Positions 22,560 to 32,242 of a stretch of 64,000 nt of DNA are shown piece after piece. Position 1 is the stretch's first letter, and every line of letters begins with the position of its first letter. Source of the stretch: Frigoriglobus tundricola. GTDB lineage: Bacteria > Planctomycetota > Planctomycetia > Gemmatales > Gemmataceae. Position numbers and translations under genes: made by a program. Where the stretch lies: positions 9,548,001-9,612,000 of the forward strand of contig NZ_CP053452.2 in the NCBI RefSeq assembly GCF_013128195.2, in the 5' to 3' direction. The notes under the pieces are model-generated. The model had not been told where the DNA came from, made no database searches, and worked only from the letters and a program-made list of their open reading frames with translations.

Positions 22560-25500
22560 ATGACCGAGTTGACCCCTGCCGAAGCGGTCTTTTTCGCCGC
22601 TGCCGCCCTGCCTCCTGCAGACAGGCACGCGTACCTTTCACGGGTGTGCGCCGAGAACGACGACCTGCGTCGTCGGGTCGAGCGCATGCTCGCCGCCCGG
22701 CCGGAGGTCGGCAATTTCTTGGAGCCGCCGATTGCTCCCCGAGCCGAATGCGCGACCGGCACGTTTGCTCCGGCCGCGCCGCCCACCGCCCCGTTCGGTT
22801 CCGACAACGGGGCCACGTCGGACCTTCCCGGCCGCGACGAGCACGTCGGGGCGGTCCTCGGCGGCAAGTACAAGCTGGTGGAGGAGATCGGCGAGGGCGG
22901 CATGGGCAGCGTCTTCATGGCCCAGCAGACCGAACCGGTCAAGAGGGCCGTCGCGGTGAAGGTGATCAAGGCCGGGATGGACTCGAAGGCGGTGCTGGCC
23001 CGGTTCGAGGCCGAGCGGCAGGCGCTGGCCCTGATGGACCACCCGAACATCGCCCGCGTACTCGACGCCGGCACCACCGAGGGCGGCCGGCCGTACTTCG
23101 TCATGGAGTTGGTGAAGGGCATCCCGATCACGCAGTACTGCGACGACCGGAAGCTGACCCCGCGGCAGCGGTTGGAGCTGTTTGTGCCGGTGTGCCACGC
23201 GATCCAGCACGCGCACATGAAGGGCGTCATCCACCGGGACATCAAGCCGAGCAACGTGCTGGTGGCGCTGTACGACGACCGCCCGGTGCCGAAGGTGATC
23301 GACTTCGGGGTGGCCAAAGCGGCCGGGCCGACGCTCACCGACAAGACGCTTATGACCGGCTTCGGGGCGGTCGTTGGCACGCCGGAGTACATGTCCCCGG
23401 AGCAGGCAAACCTGAACAACCTGGACATCGACACACGGAGCGACGTGTATAGTCTCGGCGTGCTGCTGTACGAACTGCTGACCGGCACGACGCCGGTGGA
23501 CCGCAAGAGCCTGGGCAAGGCGGCGCTGCTAGAGGTGCTGCGGATCGTCCGTGAGGTGGAAGCCCCGCGGCCGAGTAACAAGCTCTCGTCCGCGGCAACC
23601 CCGCCGAGCGTGGCAGCGAACCGCGGGACGGAGCCGGCGAAACTGTCAAAACTGATGAAGGGGGAACTCGACTGGGTGGTACTGAAGGCGTTGGAGAAAG
23701 ACCGCACGCGGCGGTACGAGTCGGCGAACGGGCTGGCCCGTGATGTCCAGCGCTATCTCGCGGACGAGGTGGTGGAGGCCCGCCCGCCGAGCGCCGGCTA
23801 CCGCGTCCGAAAGTTCGTCCGCCGGCACAAGGGCCGCGTCGCGGTGACGACCGCGTTCCTGGCGCTACTGGTCGTGTCGGCTGCCGTGAGCAGTTGGCTC
23901 GCGTTGCAGGCGAAGCGGGCAGAGGCGGTGGCGGAGGACAGGCGAATCGAAGCGGAGGCGAACGCGAAGGAGGCAGAGGCGAACTCGCTAGAGGTGTCAT
24001 TTCAGAAAGGTGTCATCTCCGGTCAAGCGGATCATTTGCAGTGGGCGTTGGTAAATTCTAAACTCGACGCGTTGTCATCTCGGGTCGATCTCGACGCCGC
24101 CGAGAGCAGGACCGACCCGCGCATCGGACTCCTTCGGCGGACTCGTACCTTACGCGACTTGTCGCAGATCGAACTGCCGACGGGCTTCGCCTTCCTCTAC
24201 GGCCATGTGATCGATCGACGCCGGGATCTGCGTGAGTTTGTCACGGCCGCCGTCCTCACCACCGGCCAAAACTATGCCCCGCTGTTGCCGCCCCTCACGC
24301 ACGACGGGTACGCCGTGCTGTGGAATACACTCAGTCCCGATAGCAAAACTTGTCTCACCATCGGCGCCGACGGGAGCGCGAGAATCTGGGAGTCCCGCAC
24401 AGCGAAGCCGCTGGCCACACTGCGAGAAGGTGCCGAACGAGTCGTACAGGTCGGCTTCAGCCCTGACGGCAAAATAATCTATACCAGCGACTCCGATAGC
24501 ATCCTGCGATTCTGGAATTCGGCCGATTGCACATTTCGGGCAAAAACCGAACTCTCCCCGAACCGGTATGTGTATCCCAACGGTTTGGCGTTCCACCAGC
24601 TTCCTTTCGTCGCCCCAACGGCGAACCGCGTGGCGATGACCAACACCCGCGTCCTCACGCAAAGTCAACCAGTTAGTGGGAATGCCTTTAGAAAAGGCGA
24701 GGATATATTTTACGATGGCCCGTGTCGTCCTGCCGAATTGTGGGACACTGCATCGGGCCGACTCGTCGCCCGCTTCGATCACCCCGGTAGCAAAGGCGAG
24801 GATTGCCGGCTCGCCAACAACGGCAATTGGATTGCCACCGTCCAGGAGAAAACGCGAATCGTCCTCGTCTCGGCCGATGACGGCCGTGAGCTAGGCCGGC
24901 TGCTCCTTCCGCACGGAGAAGAGATCTCTGGCTTTGATGTCAGCCCGAACGGACATCGGATTCAGACTCGATCGCAGACGACGGGAATTGAGCCGACCTA
25001 CCACCAACGGATTTGGAAACCCTATCCGTGGCGGATCATACCCGACCCCGTTTTGGACCAGTGGAAAAATAGCGACGGAATCTATTTTCTCACTGATAAC
25101 CTCGTGCGGATTTACACGAGTTTCGAGTACGGCAACGAAGCGATTCTCTACAGGATCGGCGAGGTCGATTCCAAAACTTTCCTCGGTGATAAAACGGTCG
25201 AAACGACGTGCAATGATGAACTCCTCGTGCTGAATGACGACCGAATCTTCGACGGCAAGACGTTGAAGCGTCTCGCGCCGCCCGCGGGCCGTAAGTACCC
25301 CCCGTCACTCACTCGATTGGCGAGAGACGGCCGGTTCGTTTTCCGGGAGAGCGGCATTCGGGCGATCGACGCGGTGACCGAAAAACAAATCGAGTTCAAA
25401 GACGGATGGGAAGTGAACGGCCATTCGGGCTACTTCCCCGCGTGGGGGACGGTTGCCGTGGGGCGTGGGTGCGAAATTCGCGTCATCCCTTCCCCCAAAA

Positions 25501-25859
25501 TCCTCGACGTGCCGCCGGCCCTGCTCGAACTCTGGGCACAGGTCGCGGTGCGTGGCGAACTCGGGCCGGACGGCGAGTTCGTGAAGTGGACCGAACAGAC
25601 GTGGGAGAAAAAGCGGCAAGAGCTGGCCGCGATCCCGCCGCCGCACCCGGACTTCCCGTTCCCCGGCTACGTCGTCACGGACAAGTTGCACTGGCTCCGT
25701 GCCGAGTACGAAGCCGCCGCTGAGAAAGACAAGCTCCGCTTGGCGGCCGACTTGCTCCGCCGGTCGGAGGAAAGCGGCGACAATGTCGAGGCGGTGCGGT
25801 GGCGTGCCGAGACGGATCGCCTCTCGCCGCACGTCGCCCCCTCGCCGCGGGAGAAGTGA
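22560..25859 (+). CDS. Serine/threonine kinase with membrane helix and WD40-like C-terminus
   Basis: The 1099-residue product starts at ATG 22560. It has a short N-terminal module common in these kinases (LPPADRHAYLSRVCAEND), then a complete kinase domain: EIGEGGMGSVF, AVKVIK, HRDIKPSN, DFG and GTPEYMSPEQA. One hydrophobic helix (about residues 428-450) follows, then a large C-terminal part with WD40-like repeats (ADGSARIWESRTAKPLATL). The C-terminal part likely faces the other side of the membrane as a sensor. It pairs with the sigma factor upstream. Confidence 0.9.
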   Translation: MTELTPAEAVFFAAAALPPADRHAYLSRVCAENDDLRRRVERMLAARPEVGNFLEPPIAPRAECATGTFAPAAPPTAPFGSDNGATSDLPGRDEHVGAVLGGKYKLVEEIGEGGMGSVFMAQQTEPVKRAVAVKVIKAGMDSKAVLARFEAERQALALMDHPNIARVLDAGTTEGGRPYFVMELVKGIPITQYCDDRKLTPRQRLELFVPVCHAIQHAHMKGVIHRDIKPSNVLVALYDDRPVPKVIDFGVAKAAGPTLTDKTLMTGFGAVVGTPEYMSPEQANLNNLDIDTRSDVYSLGVLLYELLTGTTPVDRKSLGKAALLEVLRIVREVEAPRPSNKLSSAATPPSVAANRGTEPAKLSKLMKGELDWVVLKALEKDRTRRYESANGLARDVQRYLADEVVEARPPSAGYRVRKFVRRHKGRVAVTTAFLALLVVSAAVSSWLALQAKRAEAVAEDRRIEAEANAKEAEANSLEVSFQKGVISGQADHLQWALVNSKLDALSSRVDLDAAESRTDPRIGLLRRTRTLRDLSQIELPTGFAFLYGHVIDRRRDLREFVTAAVLTTGQNYAPLLPPLTHDGYAVLWNTLSPDSKTCLTIGADGSARIWESRTAKPLATLREGAERVVQVGFSPDGKIIYTSDSDSILRFWNSADCTFRAKTELSPNRYVYPNGLAFHQLPFVAPTANRVAMTNTRVLTQSQPVSGNAFRKGEDIFYDGPCRPAELWDTASGRLVARFDHPGSKGEDCRLANNGNWIATVQEKTRIVLVSADDGRELGRLLLPHGEEISGFDVSPNGHRIQTRSQTTGIEPTYHQRIWKPYPWRIIPDPVLDQWKNSDGIYFLTDNLVRIYTSFEYGNEAILYRIGEVDSKTFLGDKTVETTCNDELLVLNDDRIFDGKTLKRLAPPAGRKYPPSLTRLARDGRFVFRESGIRAIDAVTEKQIEFKDGWEVNGHSGYFPAWGTVAVGRGCEIRVIPSPKILDVPPALLELWAQVAVRGELGPDGEFVKWTEQTWEKKRQELAAIPPPHPDFPFPGYVVTDKLHWLRAEYEAAAEKDKLRLAADLLRRSEESGDNVEAVRWRAETDRLSPHVAPSPREK

Positions 25860-25871
25860 ACGGCTGAGGAC

Positions 25872-25899
25872 ACTGTTCGGCCCGGAGAAGGGCCGGGCA
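25872..25899 (+). terminator. Hairpin after the kinase gene
   Basis: A GC-rich stem CGGCCC/GGGCCG-type hairpin follows the kinase stop codon by about 20 bases. There is no proper T tract. It may end kinase transcription, or it may belong to the IS66 end. Confidence 0.35.
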
Positions 25900-27444
25900 T
25901 CAATCCGTTCGGCTGTAACGGCGGGTCTTGGCATCGGGCAGGAGGTCGGACAGGTCGGCACTGTCAGGGCGGACGGTCAGGAGGTCGAGCACGTCGCGGA
26001 GGTATGCCCACGGATTGAGCCGGTGCCGGGTCGCGCTGGCGCAGACGCTCAGTAGCACGGAGGCGGTCTTCAGCCCGCCGTCACCGCCCACGTGTAGCCA
26101 GTTGGCGCGGCCGATTGCCAACGGACGGATGGCCCGCTCGGCGGCCCCGTTGTCGATGGCGAATCGCGCGTCATCGACGTAGCGGACGAGCGACGCCCAC
26201 TGGTTCCGCGCGTACCCGACGGCCTGACCGAACAGGCTCTTCGGCGTCGAGCAGCGGTGTTGTACGTCGAGCCAGTCGGCGAACGCGGCGAGGATCGGTC
26301 CGGCCCGCGTCCGTCGGACCCGCACCACGTCGGCGTCGGTGAACGTGCTGCCGGGCCGATCGCGTTCGTCCTGGATCGCGCGTTCGACGGCGTAGAGGGT
26401 GCGGACGAACGCCAGCGCCTCGATCGCCCGCGGGTCGCTCGGCTCGGCCTCCACGAAGTACCGCCGGGCGTGCATCCAGCACCCGAGATGCCGCACGTGG
26501 TCATGCACCCCGTTGTACCCGTCATACGCGTCGGCGTGGACGAACCCGCGGTACCCGCCAAGGAACGCCTGCGGGAACTCCTGGCGGCGTCCGGCCGTGA
26601 GGTCGAACAGGGTGTATGGGTTTGCGGCGTCGCCCAGGTACACCCACGCGAAGGCGGATCGCCGCGGCCGCAGCAGCACCAACGGCGTGTCGTCGGCGTG
26701 AATCGCGAACGACTGAAGCAGGCGGCGGTGCATCAGGTCGTAGAGCGGCGTCAGCAGTTCGCCGCACTTCTTCAGGTGGTCGCACAGGGTGGAACGACAC
26801 ACGTCCCAACCGTGCCGGGCGAGGATCGATTCCTGGCGGTGCAGCGGCAAGTGATCGACCATCTTCGACACGATGACGTGGGCCAGCAGTCCGCTGCCGA
26901 TGCCGCTCTTCGGGATCGGCTCCGGAGGCAGGACCGCCCTGGCGATCTGCGGGTCGTGGCCCTGCGACTCACAAGACCTACAGGCGTACGTCGGCCGCAC
27001 CAACTCGCGGACGAAGAGAGCCATCGGCTGGTAGTCCAGCCGTTCACTGACGATCTGCCCGATGCGGATCTTGGCCGTCCCGCAGCAGGCACACATTTTC
27101 TCGGCGTCGCTCAGGTCGATCTCCTCGCGGCGACGAGGCAGGTCCGCCGGCTTGCGCCGCCGGCCGTGCCCCTTCCGCTTCCTCGGGGCCGGTTGTTCGG
27201 GGGTCGGCGGCTGGACGGGCGGCGGGACTTCGGCTTCTGGCGGGTCGATCCCGTCGAACAGGGTCGGGCCTTCGACCCGCTCGCCGCCGCGGCCGAACGT
27301 CCTCTTCACCAGGCGGTGGATGTGGGCCTGCTGGGCCTCGACCTGCTTGCGGAGGTTGGCCACCACCCCGCGGAGTTCCGCGATCACGGCCTCCGCGTGG
27401 GTCAACTTCTGGCGAACCGCGTCGATGTCATCAGTCGGCGGCAT
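25900..27444 (-). CDS. tnpC: IS66-family transposase
   Basis: The 514-residue product has the IS66 layout. The N-terminus is helical, followed by a zinc-binding region (CACCGTAKI and CRSCE). The catalytic core has FAIHADDTPLVLL (first Asp), FVHADAYDGYN (second Asp) and a C-terminal AERAIRPLAIGRANWLHVGG block with the catalytic Glu. It ends in the short conserved segment of the family. The two accessory genes tnpB and tnpA lie directly upstream on the same strand, so the element looks complete. Terminal inverted repeats could not be placed with certainty. Confidence 0.93.
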   Translation of the reverse strand: MPPTDDIDAVRQKLTHAEAVIAELRGVVANLRKQVEAQQAHIHRLVKRTFGRGGERVEGPTLFDGIDPPEAEVPPPVQPPTPEQPAPRKRKGHGRRRKPADLPRRREEIDLSDAEKMCACCGTAKIRIGQIVSERLDYQPMALFVRELVRPTYACRSCESQGHDPQIARAVLPPEPIPKSGIGSGLLAHVIVSKMVDHLPLHRQESILARHGWDVCRSTLCDHLKKCGELLTPLYDLMHRRLLQSFAIHADDTPLVLLRPRRSAFAWVYLGDAANPYTLFDLTAGRRQEFPQAFLGGYRGFVHADAYDGYNGVHDHVRHLGCWMHARRYFVEAEPSDPRAIEALAFVRTLYAVERAIQDERDRPGSTFTDADVVRVRRTRAGPILAAFADWLDVQHRCSTPKSLFGQAVGYARNQWASLVRYVDDARFAIDNGAAERAIRPLAIGRANWLHVGGDGGLKTASVLLSVCASATRHRLNPWAYLRDVLDLLTVRPDSADLSDLLPDAKTRRYSRTD

Positions 27445-27483
27445 ACCGGATTGAACACCGCCGGGCGGTCCGGGTAGCGCGAG

Positions 27484-27831
27484 TCACGCCGGCGTTTTGT
27501 ACCGCCGGCGTTCGCGGGCCTTGGCCGGATCGAGGCCGCCGAGGATCATTGCCAACTGTGCTGAGGTGACGGCCACGCTGGCGTCCGTGGCGGCGGGGAA
27601 GGCGAACGTCCCCTTCTCCAGTCGGCGCAGGTACAGGGCGAACCCATCGCCCATCCAGGCGAGGATCTTGAGCTTGTCGCCGCGGCGGGTCTTGAAGACG
27701 AACAGGTCGCCCGAGAGTGGATCGCCCTTAAGGGCCGAGCGCACCACCCCGGCGAGGGAGTCGATCCCCTTGCGGCCGTCTACCGGTTCGACGGCGACCA
27801 GGATGCGGCCGCCGGGTAGCAGGGTCAGCAT
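27484..27831 (-). CDS. tnpB: IS66 accessory protein TnpB
   Basis: The 115-residue product has the IS66 Orf2 signature: RILVAVEPVDGRKGIDSLAG at the start, LFVFKTRRGDKLKILAWMGDGFALYLRRLEKG in the middle, and a short basic end. The family is required for IS66 transposition but is not the catalyst. It overlaps the tnpA end by seven bases. Confidence 0.93.
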   Translation of the reverse strand: MLTLLPGGRILVAVEPVDGRKGIDSLAGVVRSALKGDPLSGDLFVFKTRRGDKLKILAWMGDGFALYLRRLEKGTFAFPAATDASVAVTSAQLAMILGGLDPAKARERRRYKTPA

Positions 27832-28187
27832 GACGCCGCCCCCACCGCGCTCACCAACCGGGTGACGGCGTCGGGCGCGGCACCCAGCGGCAGCCGCACC
27901 ACGGTCCCCGACCGGAGGACAATCTCGGCCATCGGCTCGGCGACGACGCGAACGGGTACGAACGCCGGAAGCGGAACAGACACGCTCGGTTTGGCGGCCA
28001 GGATCCGCCGCCAGCGGTCGAAGTTAGACCGAGTGATCTGGCGGGCGCGACAGAAGGCGTTGACCGTCTGGCCCGTTCGCTTCCAGGCATCGACCAAGGC
28101 TCGCCAAGCCTGAACTTTCTCGGGGCGGTGTGCTGACATGACGGAGTTCTTCCTCGGGAAAAACTCACAGATTACCCGATGACGCAA
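27825..28187 (-). CDS. tnpA: IS66 accessory protein TnpA (DNA-binding)
   Basis: The 120-residue product includes a helix-turn-helix-like N-terminus (WRALVDAWKRTGQTVNAFC, then WRRILAAK) as in IS66 Orf1. The start lies near 28187; an internal ATG at 28138 (MSAHRPEK) gives a closer family length and is an alternative. It is the first gene of the three-gene transposon operon, and overlaps tnpB. Confidence 0.88.
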   Translation of the reverse strand: MRHRVICEFFPRKNSVMSAHRPEKVQAWRALVDAWKRTGQTVNAFCRARQITRSNFDRWRRILAAKPSVSVPLPAFVPVRVVAEPMAEIVLRSGTVVRLPLGAAPDAVTRLVSAVGAASC

Positions 28188-28212
28188 GGCGTCAATTCAC
28201 CGGACATTTACG

Positions 28213-28812
28213 ATGGATCGGGAAGTGTTCGACGGTATCTTGCGCACCTGGCTGAAGGGAATCGAAGGCGCCAGTCCCACGGTTCAGCAGGTACGACCGT
28301 CGAAACGCGAGTTGGCGCTTCGCCGAGAGGAGGCTGAAATCCTCACTCGCCTCTTGGACTCGCGCACCAAGATGCTCCAGTTTGTAAAGGTGGACTCCGC
28401 CGCGGGCTTTATTGTCCTGATCGACACTGACCCACTCTCGGATGCTTTCGACACCGACGCTTGTTTGCGCTACATCGAAGCCTTTCAGCGGCTCCGCGAG
28501 CACGGGTTGCTCGTCAACCACTCCGGGGATGGTCAAGTCTTCCATCTGTCAGCCGAAGGGCGTGGCGGAGCCAAGCAGATTCGTGGTAAGTGTCTTGGGT
28601 GTGGGCGGTCGATGATGAACGTCGGAACGGACTCGGCCGAGCCTCTGGTGTGGGAGTGCAACAATCCCCGCTGCATCGACTCAACTTGGCACCGCGATAC
28701 GGTCTGCTCGACCTGTGGCAAGCGACCCGCTGAGATTACAAGCGGGGGATTGAACTTCACCAATTTCCTGTGCGAGGACGGACACGCCTTCAAAACGACG
28801 CCCAAGAGGTAA
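28213..28812 (+). CDS. Zinc-ribbon protein of unknown function
   Basis: The 199-residue product has an N-terminal helical region with a pattern DSRTKMLQFVKVDS and a C-terminal cysteine-rich part. Zinc-type pairs are CLGCG, ECNNPRC and CSTCG, with LCEDGHAF at the end, giving two zinc ribbons. The N-terminal part may be an oligomerization domain. The gene begins at once after the IS66 insertion, so its promoter is probably in or across the element. It is the first of three same-strand genes to 30956, all without known function. Confidence 0.65.
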   Translation: MDREVFDGILRTWLKGIEGASPTVQQVRPSKRELALRREEAEILTRLLDSRTKMLQFVKVDSAAGFIVLIDTDPLSDAFDTDACLRYIEAFQRLREHGLLVNHSGDGQVFHLSAEGRGGAKQIRGKCLGCGRSMMNVGTDSAEPLVWECNNPRCIDSTWHRDTVCSTCGKRPAEITSGGLNFTNFLCEDGHAFKTTPKR

Positions 28813-28943
28813 CGGATCGGACGCAATACCACGAGGTGTTCAGCGAATAATCCTCGTAACCGAGCGTGTTGCGGTGTGTCGTTCCTTGCGCGTGTCACCG
28901 CGAACAATCTGGAAGATCATGGTCTTTTTCTCGGAGGACGCCC

Positions 28944-29453
28944 GTGCGTGACAATGAACCGACTGGTTTGACAATCGTGGATGTCGGCAGCGTCGAGCAA
29001 CGCATCGCCGAACTGGGGCTGACCGCCGCGGCCAAACTCTGCATCCTGCCGCGGTACTTCTTTAGCGCCAAGGAGCGGTCGGAACTCGTGTACGAGCAGA
29101 GCACTCCCGATCTGAAGGTGCTCTTCCGGCAGGCAAAACTGCCGATGGATAAACTCGAACCGGACGGGGTGAAAATCCCCTACGTGGCGGAACACGACAA
29201 CACACTGGTCCTTCCGGCCGTTTTCCTCGGTTTGGCCTTGTGGTCACAGAACCCGGAACTCGTCAACGTCGCCTTGGGCGTGACGGCCAACTACGTGACG
29301 GACTGGTTCAGGGGGAAGCTCGGTCGGAATCGCGTGAAGTTCAGCGTCGTCGTTGAGAAGACCGAGAAGGGAACGACGAAGCAGATCAACTACGACGGCC
29401 CGCCGGAGCAATTCAAGGATCTCGTCGAGGCTGTCAAAAAAAGCCTCAAGTGA
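28944..29453 (+). CDS. Unknown protein of the three-gene cluster
   Basis: The 169-residue product starts at GTG 28944, five bases after a GGAGGA site. It is mixed alpha/beta with a hydrophobic stretch (LVLPAVFLGLALW, residues about 88-100) that may be a single membrane-associated helix. The C-terminus (VKFSVVVEKTEKGTTKQINY, then FKDLVEAVKKSLK) is a beta-hairpin and helix like those of small membrane-linked proteins of the CBASS-adjacent type, but I do not claim homology. The next gene begins nine bases later, so the two are translationally linked. Confidence 0.6.
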   Translation: MRDNEPTGLTIVDVGSVEQRIAELGLTAAAKLCILPRYFFSAKERSELVYEQSTPDLKVLFRQAKLPMDKLEPDGVKIPYVAEHDNTLVLPAVFLGLALWSQNPELVNVALGVTANYVTDWFRGKLGRNRVKFSVVVEKTEKGTTKQINYDGPPEQFKDLVEAVKKSLK

Positions 29454-29462
29454 GGAACTCAA

Positions 29463-30956
29463 GTGTGGAAGTCCGTTCCAGAGATGGCGAAAGAGGCGAC
29501 GAGGGTGATCGATGGGGCGTGGCAACACGCTTCCTTGAGTGTCGGGATTGAGTTTCAAGAGGAGTCCGTCCGGGCGCTCGCGGAACTCGCAACAAAACTT
29601 GAGGAGTTCAAGAAGCACGCGCAGGCGAAGAAAGACGAGGACACGGCGAATGCAGCGTACGGCGTCTGCCTTTATGCGAGAGGAGTGCTCGCGTTTTTGT
29701 CCATGTGGATTGACTTAAAACTGAATCGGCTGGACACCGCTTGGGACTCGTTGATTGACGCCCAAAACCGCGTCGGTTGTGCACTTCGAGTACAACCCAA
29801 CGAATCATTTGAAGGGATCAACCGGGTTCTCCACTTTTTGGAGAAGGCGATTTTCCCCCCTCAGCTATTCACGAGCAGTGGCCACCAATTTCGCGGACTG
29901 AAGTGTAATATTTGCGATCAAGAGTACGGCGAATGCGATCACGTTTCGGGCAAGTTGTATATGGGCGTAATGTGTACCCGGCTGGTGCAAGAGATTACCG
30001 AAGTTGATCACGTCGCTATCGTTCCAGACCCTGCTGACAAACACCTGAGATTGCCGGTTTGGTTTGAAGGGGGCGTTGTCCGCTGTTCGCTCACGCGACG
30101 ATTAGCGGCTCAAGAGGATAAGCCCACTCAATCGGAGTCACAGATCGAGTCTGCATCCAGAAACGAGGACGCGCCGATGAGCCGGGAAGCCGAACCGCCA
30201 CAGCCAAGTACCGAGACAATCTGGAACGCAGTACTCGAAGCTATCAGCCATGCACTTGGTTTGGCTTTTGCCACGTGTGGGATCGAGTTGCAGGGTGAGG
30301 CAATCAATAAACTCGCCGATGTGGAAGACCGGGTTGAGGCGTTCTGGAAGGATGCGCGAGCACGGAATAACGAGGTCGAGGCGAATACCGCGTTCGTGTT
30401 CTTGGCGTGGCTCAACGGTGCCGCGCAGTTCCTTTGGATGTGGCTATGTATTAAACAGGATGAGATGGAAAAAGCATGGGACGCGCTCATTGAGGCTCAG
30501 GAACACTTTGAATGTGGTCTGCGGTTCGCGGAAAACGAAGGGTTGGAGGGTGTCGTCGAACACTTACACATTCTCGAACATGTCATGTTTCCGCGACAGA
30601 GATTTATGAGCGGCGGCTGGATCTACGATCACGCGATTTGCACTTTGTGCGAGAGTGTATACGGCGAATGCGATCACATCGCCGGCCGTCTCTACATGGG
30701 TCAAATGTGTGGGAAGCGACCGATCAACATTGAAGTTCAACATAGTTCCGTCGTCACTCACCCCCACGATAAAGGTTGCCGTATCGTCGCATTGCAAGAC
30801 GGTCCTGATTTCCGCTGCACTCTGACGCGCAGGGTGACCGAGCCGGTCGATCCCTCAGTCGAACATTGGCAATTTCAAGCCACAATCTTGAGGGTATCCC
30901 GGCCAAGAGGAATTGTGCGTGTGGAGTTCGTCGCGAGTGAGGCAGAGGCGACGTAA
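29463..30956 (+). CDS. Tandem-duplicated protein with CxxC-YGECDH motif
   Basis: The 497-residue product is an internal duplication. Residues 12-215 and about 258-465 share the same order: helical region, then a compact motif C-x2-C-x3-YGECDH-(V/I)-x-G-(K/R)-LYMG-x-MC. The two motifs lie at 148-171 and about 393-416. A hydrophobic helix (MWIDLK, MWLCIK) precedes each motif. The cysteines and histidine suggest a zinc site in each half. The start is GTG 29463 behind GAGGA. No named family is recognised. Confidence 0.75.
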   Translation: MWKSVPEMAKEATRVIDGAWQHASLSVGIEFQEESVRALAELATKLEEFKKHAQAKKDEDTANAAYGVCLYARGVLAFLSMWIDLKLNRLDTAWDSLIDAQNRVGCALRVQPNESFEGINRVLHFLEKAIFPPQLFTSSGHQFRGLKCNICDQEYGECDHVSGKLYMGVMCTRLVQEITEVDHVAIVPDPADKHLRLPVWFEGGVVRCSLTRRLAAQEDKPTQSESQIESASRNEDAPMSREAEPPQPSTETIWNAVLEAISHALGLAFATCGIELQGEAINKLADVEDRVEAFWKDARARNNEVEANTAFVFLAWLNGAAQFLWMWLCIKQDEMEKAWDALIEAQEHFECGLRFAENEGLEGVVEHLHILEHVMFPRQRFMSGGWIYDHAICTLCESVYGECDHIAGRLYMGQMCGKRPINIEVQHSSVVTHPHDKGCRIVALQDGPDFRCTLTRRVTEPVDPSVEHWQFQATILRVSRPRGIVRVEFVASEAEAT

Positions 30957-31297
30957 GCGAAGATCAAAGCGCTCACACCGAGGGGTCACATGGGCGGCCA
31001 AGCCGAAGCAGGGGCTCGCTACTCCGTTACCCTTTACGTGGGTGCGAGTGCTGTGATCGACAGGAGGCACAGTCGGGTTTGGCTCGGGGCGCCAGGAGTT
31101 CCTGCAACCCGGCCCTTTTCACCGACAGGAGGCACCCGTGAATGCCACCGATCGATTATCCGAGCGAGAGGCGGGTACGAGCAACTCCGCGACCGCCACA
31201 TCCACTTGGTAGTTCCTGGCTAGATTTCTCCACAGTTTCTCAAGGACGCCTGCGTCTTCGGCAGATCGTGCTTGCTTCTCTCACCGAGCGCGCTACC
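30957..31297. other. Leader region before repA
   Basis: No long gene is supported. Two CGACAGGAGGCAC repeats (31058-31070 and 31121-31133) look like ribosome binding sites. The second precedes a GTG at 31139 opening a 24-codon frame that stops at 31213. It may be a leader peptide or a truncated gene. Confidence 0.4.
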
Positions 31298-32242
31298 ATG
31301 CTGAGCACCATGTCAAAGCGCTCACAGCCCAAAGGGGACACCCAGCCCGATCTGTTCACGGCCAAGTTCGCCGACATCCCCATTCGGGATCAACGCGATA
31401 CGATGGAGCGGCCGTTCTTCAGCCTGTCGAAAAAACCCCGACTGGCGCCCATCGAGTACCGCGTCGGCGACGTCTGGGTCGAAGTGACGGCCAACTCGAA
31501 ATTCGGTATGGCGAGCATTTGGGACGCAGACATCCTCATCTGGGCGGCCACCCAGGTCACCGAGGCGCTTGACCGCGGCCTGTCGCCCGACCGCACCATC
31601 CGCTTTCACCCGTACAACTTGCTTAAAGCGGTTCGCCGGCCTGTAGGCGGTGACCATTACCGTCGTCTGCGGGAGGCGCTGGACCGGTTGACCCACACCG
31701 CCGTCCGCACCAACATCCGCGCTCAGGGGAAGAAGAAATCGTCCTCGTTCCACTGGCTGGAGGGCTGGAACGAGGTGGTGAACGAGGCGACGGGGGACAC
31801 GATCGCCATGACGCTTACCCTGCCGGACTGGCTATTCAGTGGCATCGTGAACAAGGGCGGCGTCCTCACCATTCACGAGGATTATTTCCTGCTCACCGGC
31901 GGCATCGGGCGCTGGCTGTACCGCGTGGCTCGCAAGCACGCGGGGAGCCAGGAACAGGGCTGGCAATTCACCATGCGCCAGCTCTACGAGAAGTCCGGCT
32001 CCGCCGCCCGGTTCTCCGATTTCGCCCTCGATGTCCGGCGCGTGATCGAGTCCGACTGCCTGCCGGAGTACGCTCTGTCTGTTCACCGCACCGCCGAGGA
32101 TGAGGTCGTTACCTTCACGCCGCGGTGCCGACTGTCCGCCACCGACCCGCGGTTCCAGCCTTCGCGCAACCCGCGCCGGCGGACGGGGCTTGGCATGACC
32201 GAACCCACACTGTCGCTGGCCAGCGCGGTCACGGCCGAATAG
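31298..32242 (+). CDS. repA: Replication initiator protein A (RPA family)
   Basis: The product has 314 residues from ATG 31298 (or 310 from ATG 31310). It has the RPA pattern: PFFSLSKKPRLAPIEYRVGD, then SIWDADILIWAATQVTEALD, then the helices HYRRLREALDRLTHTAVRTN. RPA proteins bind iterons and start replication of alphaproteobacterial and other plasmids. An iteron-like unit overlaps the last codons, and five iterons, two DnaA boxes and an AT-rich stretch follow directly. This is a complete replicon core inside a chromosomal element. It may be silent in the integrated state. Confidence 0.9.
   Translation: MLSTMSKRSQPKGDTQPDLFTAKFADIPIRDQRDTMERPFFSLSKKPRLAPIEYRVGDVWVEVTANSKFGMASIWDADILIWAATQVTEALDRGLSPDRTIRFHPYNLLKAVRRPVGGDHYRRLREALDRLTHTAVRTNIRAQGKKKSSSFHWLEGWNEVVNEATGDTIAMTLTLPDWLFSGIVNKGGVLTIHEDYFLLTGGIGRWLYRVARKHAGSQEQGWQFTMRQLYEKSGSAARFSDFALDVRRVIESDCLPEYALSVHRTAEDEVVTFTPRCRLSATDPRFQPSRNPRRRTGLGMTEPTLSLASAVTAE

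Noticed and set aside
26257..27477. 406-codon plus-strand frame opposite the IS66 transposase
   Set aside because: Antisense shadow of a well-supported transposase; no start or motif.
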